DNA from: TMED26 sp002694075
Lineage (GTDB): Bacteria; Pseudomonadota; Alphaproteobacteria; Thalassobaculales; Thalassobaculaceae
Direction of reading: 5' to 3'
DNA length: 64,000 nt
Assembly: GCA_036160575.1 (NCBI GenBank)
Contig: JAYYDT010000028.1
Span: 9,315-73,314, forward strand
Positions 59,135-64,000 of the stretch are shown one piece after another; position 1 is the stretch's first letter, and every line of letters begins with the position of its first letter. The notes beneath the pieces are model-generated. The model saw nothing but the letters and a program-made list of their open reading frames with translations, ran no database searches and was not told where the DNA came from. A program made the position numbers and the translations under genes.

Positions 59135-59989
59135 ATGACGGCGGAGACACGCTTTAGCGGAACCGATAACTATGTGGCGACCGATGACCTGAAGGTCGCG
59201 GTCAATGCGGCGATCACTTTGCAGCGGCCGCTGCTGGTGAAGGGCGAGCCGGGCACCGGCAAAACCGTCCTGGCGCGCGAGGTCGCCGCCGCCATCGGCA
59301 AGCCGCTGATCGAATGGCATGTCAAATCGACCACCAAGGCCCAGCAGGGGCTGTATGAATATGACGCGGTCTCCCGCCTGCGCGACAGCCAGTTGGGTGA
59401 TGAAAAAGTTCATGACATCGCGAACTACATTATTCGCGGCAAGCTGTGGGACGCCTTTGACGCCGACGAGCAGGTGGTCCTGCTGATCGACGAAATCGAC
59501 AAGGCGGATATCGAGTTTCCCAATGACTTGCTGCTCGAGTTGGATCGCATGGAGTTCTTCGTCTATGAGACGCAAGAGCAGGTGCGGGCCAAAACCCGCC
59601 CCCTGGTGATCATCACCTCGAACAACGAAAAGGAACTGCCCGACGCGTTCCTGCGGCGTTGCTTTTTCCACTACATCAAATTCCCCGAACCGGAGACGAT
59701 GGAGCAGATCGTCCAGGTGCATTTCCCGGATCTAAAAAAACTGTTGCTGCGTCAGGCGTTAAGCGCTTTTTATGAAATCCGCGACGTGCCGGGGATGAAG
59801 AAAAAGCCGTCGACCTCGGAACTGCTGGATTGGATCAAGCTGCTGGTGGTCGAAGACATCCCGCCCGAGGCGCTGACCTCGAAGGATAAAAAAGACATTA
59901 TCCCGCCGCTCTACGGCGCCTTGTTGAAGAACGAGCAGGACGTTCATTTGTTCGAACGTCTGGCCTTTTTGGCGCGGCGCGAAAAGTAA
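59135..59989 (+). CDS. MoxR family AAA+ ATPase
   Basis: A 284-residue AAA+ ATPase of the MoxR/CoxD group, chaperone-like proteins that work with VWA-domain partners to assemble or insert cofactors. Walker A is GEPGTGKT (near residue 40), Walker B is LLIDEIDKAD, and sensor 1 is VIITSNNEKELP. It lies 15 bases after alaS and is followed by a small exported protein and a VWA protein, so the group looks like one transcriptional unit. Its client protein is not identifiable here. Confidence 0.92.
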   Translation: MTAETRFSGTDNYVATDDLKVAVNAAITLQRPLLVKGEPGTGKTVLAREVAAAIGKPLIEWHVKSTTKAQQGLYEYDAVSRLRDSQLGDEKVHDIANYIIRGKLWDAFDADEQVVLLIDEIDKADIEFPNDLLLELDRMEFFVYETQEQVRAKTRPLVIITSNNEKELPDAFLRRCFFHYIKFPEPETMEQIVQVHFPDLKKLLLRQALSAFYEIRDVPGMKKKPSTSELLDWIKLLVVEDIPPEALTSKDKKDIIPPLYGALLKNEQDVHLFERLAFLARREK

Positions 59990-59993
59990 CCCG

Positions 59994-60380
59994 ATGGTCC
60001 GTGTTCGTCCGGTCGCGTGCCTTTTGGCGGTGCTGCTTTCGGCGCCGCCGGCGCTGGCCGGACCGATGACCGACAGGGCCGCCGCGCCGGCCCGCGCCTT
60101 CGCCGAGACGCTCGGCTATGTGCTGGCGGCAATCGGCCATTGTGGCGGGCCGCCGGCCGAGGTCGCCCAGTTTGAGCGTCACGCCCTCGCCATGTTGGCG
60201 AAGTACACGCCGGACGCCGCCGACCGCGCGCGGCTACGTGACTGGGCCGAGGGCGCGCGTCAACGCGCGGCGCCCCATGGTGGCGATTGCACCGACCGTG
60301 GCGGCCAGGCATTATTAGGCCAATTGCTTGAGGCGCGGACGAAGATTGCCGAGACCTTGGGCGAAAGCGGCCAGCGCTAG
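59994..60380 (+). CDS. Small exported protein of unknown function
   Basis: A 128-residue protein I do not recognise. The first 22 residues form a clear Sec signal peptide (a basic start, LLAVLLS hydrophobic core, cleavage after ALA). The mature part is helical with two cysteines (in IGHCGG and GGDCTD) that could form a periplasmic disulfide. It starts 4 bases after the MoxR ATPase stop and precedes the VWA gene by 23 bases, so it is likely part of the same assembly system. Confidence 0.7.
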   Translation: MVRVRPVACLLAVLLSAPPALAGPMTDRAAAPARAFAETLGYVLAAIGHCGGPPAEVAQFERHALAMLAKYTPDAADRARLRDWAEGARQRAAPHGGDCTDRGGQALLGQLLEARTKIAETLGESGQR

Positions 60381-60403
60381 CCGCCAGGGAAGGAGCGAAG
60401 GCC

Positions 60404-61594
60404 ATGTTCAACAGCTTTTTTTACGAGCTTAAACGCGCGCAGGTGCCGGTTTCCCTGCGCGAGTATTTAACCTTGCTGGAAGCGGTCGAGGCTGGCCTCG
60501 CCAATTACGCGATTGAGGATTTTTACTATCTCTCGCGTAGCGCCCTGGTGAAAGACGAGCGTCACATCGACCGATTTGACCAAGTTTTTGGCCATGTTTT
60601 CAAGGGCCTGGAATATCTCAGCGATATCTTCAAGGACGTCTTCGGCGAGGAATTGCCGGAGGAATGGCTGCGCCAAATGGCTGAGTTGCATCTCAGTGAA
60701 GAGGAACGCGCCGAGATCGAGGCGCGCGGCGGCTGGGACAAGCTGATGGAAGAGCTGAAGCAGCGTTTGGAGGAACAGAAGGGACGCCATCAGGGCGGTA
60801 ACAAGTGGGTCGGCACCGCCGGCAAATCGCCCTTCGGCGCCTATGGCTACAATCCCGAAGGGGTGCGCGTCGGCCAGGAAGAGGGGCGCGAGGGGCGCGC
60901 CGTCAAGGTCTGGGATAAGCGCGAGTTTCGCAATTACGACGACAATTTGGAACTGGGCACCCGCAACATCAAAGTCGCGTTGCGCAAGCTGCGCCGCTTC
61001 GCCCGGGAGGGTGCCGCCAGCGAACTGGACCTGTCCGACACCATTCGCTCGACCGCGCGTAACGGCGGTTATCTCGACCTAAAAATGGTGCCCGAGCGGC
61101 ACAATATGGTGAATGTCGTTCTGTTCCTCGATGTCGGCGGCTCGATGGACCCGTTCATCCGGGTGTGCGAGGAGATGTTCTCGGCCGCGCGGAGCGAGTT
61201 CAAACATCTGGAGTATTTCTATTTTCACAATTGCCCCTATGAGCGGTTGTGGAAAGACAACAAGCGGCGCCATGTGGAATCGCAGATGACCTGGGAGGTG
61301 CTGCGCACCTTCGGCCCCAACTACAAGGCCATCTTCATCGGTGACGCGTCGATGAGCCCTTATGAGATCGCCGTGCCGGGCGGCAGTGTCGAGCATTTCA
61401 ACGAGGAAACCGGCGCGGTTTGGATGAAACGCCTGACCGACCATTTCCATCGTTCGGTATGGCTCAATCCGACGCCGGAAAAATATTGGAATTACACGCG
61501 CTCCATCGAAATGATCGGCGAAGTGATGGAAGACCGCATGTTCCCGTTAACGCTGGAAGGGCTCGATAAAGCCATCGCCGAGCTCAAGTCGTGA
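60404..61594 (+). CDS. VWA domain-containing protein (CoxE-like)
   Basis: A 396-residue protein of the VWA-containing CoxE-like family, the usual partner of MoxR AAA+ ATPases. The N-terminal helical part contains an acidic coiled region (about 85-130). The VWA metal-ion-dependent adhesion site is LFLDVGGSMDPF, with Gly where classical MIDAS motifs have the first Ser; later THxD-like residues are in FIGDASMSPYE. It is cytoplasmic. Its stop overlaps the GTG start of the NlpC/P60 gene. Confidence 0.92.
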   Translation: MFNSFFYELKRAQVPVSLREYLTLLEAVEAGLANYAIEDFYYLSRSALVKDERHIDRFDQVFGHVFKGLEYLSDIFKDVFGEELPEEWLRQMAELHLSEEERAEIEARGGWDKLMEELKQRLEEQKGRHQGGNKWVGTAGKSPFGAYGYNPEGVRVGQEEGREGRAVKVWDKREFRNYDDNLELGTRNIKVALRKLRRFAREGAASELDLSDTIRSTARNGGYLDLKMVPERHNMVNVVLFLDVGGSMDPFIRVCEEMFSAARSEFKHLEYFYFHNCPYERLWKDNKRRHVESQMTWEVLRTFGPNYKAIFIGDASMSPYEIAVPGGSVEHFNEETGAVWMKRLTDHFHRSVWLNPTPEKYWNYTRSIEMIGEVMEDRMFPLTLEGLDKAIAELKS

Positions 61595-62442
61595 ACCCGT
61601 CGGCGCTCGATCCGCGCACCCATCCCTATCGCGCGGATTTAGCCGCCGATTGGCTCGCCGGGCGGGTCGAGGCCGGCCGTTTCGTCGCCGGCGACTATCA
61701 TGTCGTGGTCCGCGGCTCCGCGCCGTTGCGACGGGCGCCGGCGACCGGCGCGCGCCAGGATAGCGAATTGCTTTACGGCGAACGCTTCACGGTCTTTGAG
61801 ACGGCCGTCGGTTGGGCCTGGGGGCAGAATCAAACCGACGGCTATGTCGGCTATGTGGCCGCCGGCGACCTCGCCCCCCTCGGCGACGCGCCGCCGCCCA
61901 GCCACGAGGTGACGGCCCTGCGCACGCCGGTCCTGCCGGCCCCCGACCTGAAGGAACCGGCGACCGATTATCTGCACCTCACCTGCCGGGTGGCGGTGAC
62001 CGGGCGGAACGGCGATTATTTGGCATTCGCCGGCGGCTGGCTCTACGCCGCCCATCTGGCGCCGTTGACGGCGCTTGACGCCGATGTCATCGCCACCGCT
62101 CGGCGGTTTTTACACACCCCCTATCTCTGGGGCGGTCGGTCGAGTTTTGGTTTGGATTGTTCGGCCCTGGTGCAATTGGCCCTGGCCCGCGCCGGCCGCG
62201 CCGTGCCGCGCGACAGCGACCAGCAGGAAGCGGCCCTGGGCACGCTCGTCCCCGGCGGTGTGGCGGCGGCCGAAGCCGGCGATTTGGTGTTTTGCCCGGG
62301 CCATGTCGGCTGGGTCAGCGGGCCGGACCGGCTGCTGCACGCCAACGCCCACCATATGGCGGTGGCCGAAGAACCGCTTAGCGCCTTTGTCGCGCGCATC
62401 GCCGCGCGCGGCTTGGCGATCAGTTCGGTGCGTCGGTTGTGA
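61591..62442 (+). CDS. NlpC/P60 family cysteine peptidase with SH3 domains
   Basis: A 283-residue peptidoglycan-type endopeptidase. Two SH3-like segments (about 30-90 and 110-150) precede the NlpC/P60 domain, in which the catalytic Cys is in FGLDCSALVQ and the His in PGHVGWVSGP, with a further NAHHMAV. No signal peptide is apparent, so it is either intracellular (murein peptide recycling, dipeptidyl-peptidase VI-like) or exported otherwise. The GTG start at 61591 overlaps the VWA stop. Confidence 0.9.
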   Translation: MNPSALDPRTHPYRADLAADWLAGRVEAGRFVAGDYHVVVRGSAPLRRAPATGARQDSELLYGERFTVFETAVGWAWGQNQTDGYVGYVAAGDLAPLGDAPPPSHEVTALRTPVLPAPDLKEPATDYLHLTCRVAVTGRNGDYLAFAGGWLYAAHLAPLTALDADVIATARRFLHTPYLWGGRSSFGLDCSALVQLALARAGRAVPRDSDQQEAALGTLVPGGVAAAEAGDLVFCPGHVGWVSGPDRLLHANAHHMAVAEEPLSAFVARIAARGLAISSVRRL

Positions 62443-63028
62443 TCAGCTCGACCCGCCGGTTTTCAATCCGGTAAAAACCGTCCTGCGGCCGGTCCAGGGC
62501 GAAGGTGGCGGCGTGATCCAAGCCCTGGATGAAGCCGCGTAGAATTTTGTTCACCACGCCATGGGCGACCACCACATGAATCCCCGGCGTGGATTCCAGT
62601 TCCAGGAAAAATGGCACCACTCGGTTCTCGACCAATTGGCTGCTTTCGCCATTGGGATATTGGTAATGCCAAGGATTGGCGCGTCGTTTGGCCGCTTCCT
62701 CGGGATGGTCGGTGTCCAATGCCGCCCAGCTGCGCGCGCCATCCCAATCGCCAAGGGTGATTTCCTTCAACCGGTCGTCCAGGCGAATGCCGTCTTCGGC
62801 GAAACCGATGGTTTCGGCGATGATCGCCGCCGACTGCCGGCACCGGCCAATCGGCGAGGCCCAAAAAGTGAATGTCCGTTCGGCCAATAAGGGCGCCAGA
62901 GTCCGGCCCATGGCGCGCGCCTGGTCGAGCCCGCGCAAGGTCAAGGGCGAGTCCAATTGGCCTTGGAGGCGGCCGGCGCGGTTCCAATGTGTTTCCCCGT
63001 GCCGTAGCAAGTAAATGATCGATCCCAT
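62420..63028 (-). CDS. Histidine phosphatase family protein
   Basis: A 202-residue phosphoglycerate-mutase-like phosphatase. The catalytic RHG is in YLLRHGETHWNR, and the second catalytic His is in VVAHGVVNKILRG; the core contains SPIGRCRQSA and the phosphate-pocket Arg. The substrate is unknown, as usual for this superfamily. The ATG at 63026-63028 is directly before the family N-terminus; the open frame continues upstream to 63250 without a supported start. It overlaps the NlpC gene's 3' end by 23 bases. Confidence 0.9.
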   Translation of the reverse strand: MGSIIYLLRHGETHWNRAGRLQGQLDSPLTLRGLDQARAMGRTLAPLLAERTFTFWASPIGRCRQSAAIIAETIGFAEDGIRLDDRLKEITLGDWDGARSWAALDTDHPEEAAKRRANPWHYQYPNGESSQLVENRVVPFFLELESTPGIHVVVAHGVVNKILRGFIQGLDHAATFALDRPQDGFYRIENRRVELITTDAPN

Positions 63029-63182
63029 GGCGCCGTGATGCCGTCCAAGCCAGTCCCTGTCAAGCCTTTGGATTAGGCCGAATGACAGGGGGCGAAACAC
63101 CGTTTTGGCGGTTTGATTTTGCTTTACCGATTGGCGTCTTGGCGTATTCTCCGCCGTCATTTTCCCAGCGAAGGCCATTGCC

Positions 63183-64000
63183 ATGACCGTGACCATTCCG
63201 GCGCCCGTGCCGCGGCCGCAGATCAACGACTTGGAAGAAACCGGGATCATGAAGATCTTTCTTCATGGGGTTGGGCGCAAGGACGTGATCCCGTTTTGGG
63301 CCGGTGAGGGTGACGTGGCGACGCCCGATTTCATTTGCGATGCGGTCAACCGTTCGCTCGCCGCCGGCGAGACCATGTATTCGCATTCGCGCGGCATCCC
63401 GGAGATGCGCGAGGCGCTGGCCGCCTATATGACGCGCACCTTTGGCGTGCCGGTGGGCGAGGAACGCATCAGCCTGACCACCTCCGGCATGGTGGCGATT
63501 GTGGTCGCCGTGCAAATGGCCGCCGGCCCCGGCGACGAGGTGGTGGTTCTGGGCCCGGTGTGGCCGAATATTTACTCGGTGGTGGAAGTCGCCGGCGCGA
63601 GCGTGCGCCACGCCGGACTGACCCAGGACGCCGATGGCTGGCGTTTGGACCTAGATCATTTGTTCGCGCAGGTGACCGCGCGGACGACGGCGATTTTTGT
63701 CAATTCGCCCGGCAATCCGACCGGCTGGGTGATCACCCCGGAGCAGCAGCGCCGTTTGCTCGCTTTCGCCCGCGAGCGCGGCATTTGGCTGATCGTCGAC
63801 GAGGTCTATCACAACCTGGTGTTCGACCGCGATGTGGCGCCAAGCTTCCTGCAGGTCGCCGACCCGGAGGACCGTCTGCTGGTGGTCAACAGTTTCTCCA
63901 AATCCTGGCTGATGACCGGCTGGCGACTGGGCTGGTTGACCCACCCCGCCAGCCTGGCCGATGTCAGCACCAAATTGATTCAGGTGATCACCTCCTGCTG
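63183..64000 (+). CDS. Class I/II PLP-dependent aminotransferase (partial)
   Basis: The gene runs off the right edge; 272 codons are visible. It is a fold-type I aspartate-aminotransferase-like enzyme: the N-terminus has IPFWAGEGDVATPDFI and the RGIPEMREAL segment, then NSPGNPTGWV, the DEVYHNLVF motif with the PLP Asp, and the PLP lysine region NSFSKSWLMTGWRLGW. These enzymes transaminate amino acids; the specificity cannot be given. The ATG at 63183 has a weak upstream purine stretch. Confidence 0.9.
   Translation, partial: MTVTIPAPVPRPQINDLEETGIMKIFLHGVGRKDVIPFWAGEGDVATPDFICDAVNRSLAAGETMYSHSRGIPEMREALAAYMTRTFGVPVGEERISLTTSGMVAIVVAVQMAAGPGDEVVVLGPVWPNIYSVVEVAGASVRHAGLTQDADGWRLDLDHLFAQVTARTTAIFVNSPGNPTGWVITPEQQRRLLAFARERGIWLIVDEVYHNLVFDRDVAPSFLQVADPEDRLLVVNSFSKSWLMTGWRLGWLTHPASLADVSTKLIQVITSC

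Noticed and set aside
1..64000. tRNA, rRNA, CRISPR array, transposase, integrase or phage genes
   Set aside because: Looked for on both strands by motif and repeat inspection; none found, and gene order appears chromosomal throughout.

Overview
The window is GC-rich, densely coded chromosomal DNA from an alphaproteobacterium, most likely a free-living Rhodospirillales-like and probably marine lineage. This rests on gene order (rpoZ-relA/spoT-acpS-lepB-rnc-era, recA followed by alaS, flgBC-fliE-fliQR-flhB opposite fliO-fliP), a fused IorAB-type oxidoreductase, GAAC-N7-type LexA half sites at recA, and a DmdA-like DMSP demethylase. No rRNA, tRNA, CRISPR array, prophage or insertion sequence was recognised. 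Apart from one AT-rich gap near 19.4 kb, the composition looks uniform.

Layout. 1-588: an NAD-dependent sugar epimerase cut by the left edge. 830-5857: a fused indolepyruvate ferredoxin oxidoreductase and an M81 peptidase. 5933-11365: a housekeeping run (rpoZ, relA/spoT, acpS, lepB, rnc, era). 11375-14787: asparaginase, a CoA-transferase/enoyl-CoA hydratase pair and a 65-residue protein. 14918-19096: two different photolyase-superfamily genes on opposite strands, with DUF427 and a very small DUF2256 gene between them, then a stand-alone RNA polymerase alpha-CTD-like protein. 19616-25013: a leaderless subtilase and a catabolic cluster (D-aminoacylase-like amidohydrolase, CoA-transferase, cupin, Ldh-type dehydrogenase). 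25199-35065: rpmJ, glcDEF-serB, dmdA, a PhyH dioxygenase, a class II aldolase and a three-gene MotA/TolQ/ExbB-like membrane operon. 35170-38150: nitrogen control (glnA, glnB) and ilvE. 38228-43712: an HD phosphohydrolase, small membrane proteins, two MFS transporters and a SPOR lipoprotein. 43929-49761: a hydantoin-utilisation operon (hydantoinase, D-carbamoylase, pepN, racemase). 49758-54783: a flagellar export and rod cluster. 55087-64000: recA, alaS, a MoxR/VWA/NlpC operon, a histidine phosphatase and a PLP aminotransferase cut by the right edge.

The metabolic genes suggest a heterotroph living on dissolved organic nitrogen and small organic acids. Hydantoins and N-carbamoyl amino acids would be cleaved by the 43.9-49.8 kb operon, glycolate oxidised by GlcDEF, and DMSP probably demethylated by DmdA. 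Ammonia assimilation by GlnA is under PII, whose gene has a clear sigma-54 promoter. The flgB operon also has a clear sigma-54 promoter.

The most novel-looking locus is 33333-35065. A MotA/TolQ/ExbB-type channel subunit is followed by a protein whose single N-terminal membrane helix carries an ExbD/TolR-like Asp but whose periplasmic part is different, and then by a two-helix protein with a proline-rich tail. It looks like an undescribed proton-driven envelope machine. Second is the solo alpha-CTD-like protein beside an AT-rich intergenic tract and a cytosolic subtilase (18773-20440). All similarities are judged by eye from motifs; no database search was possible.
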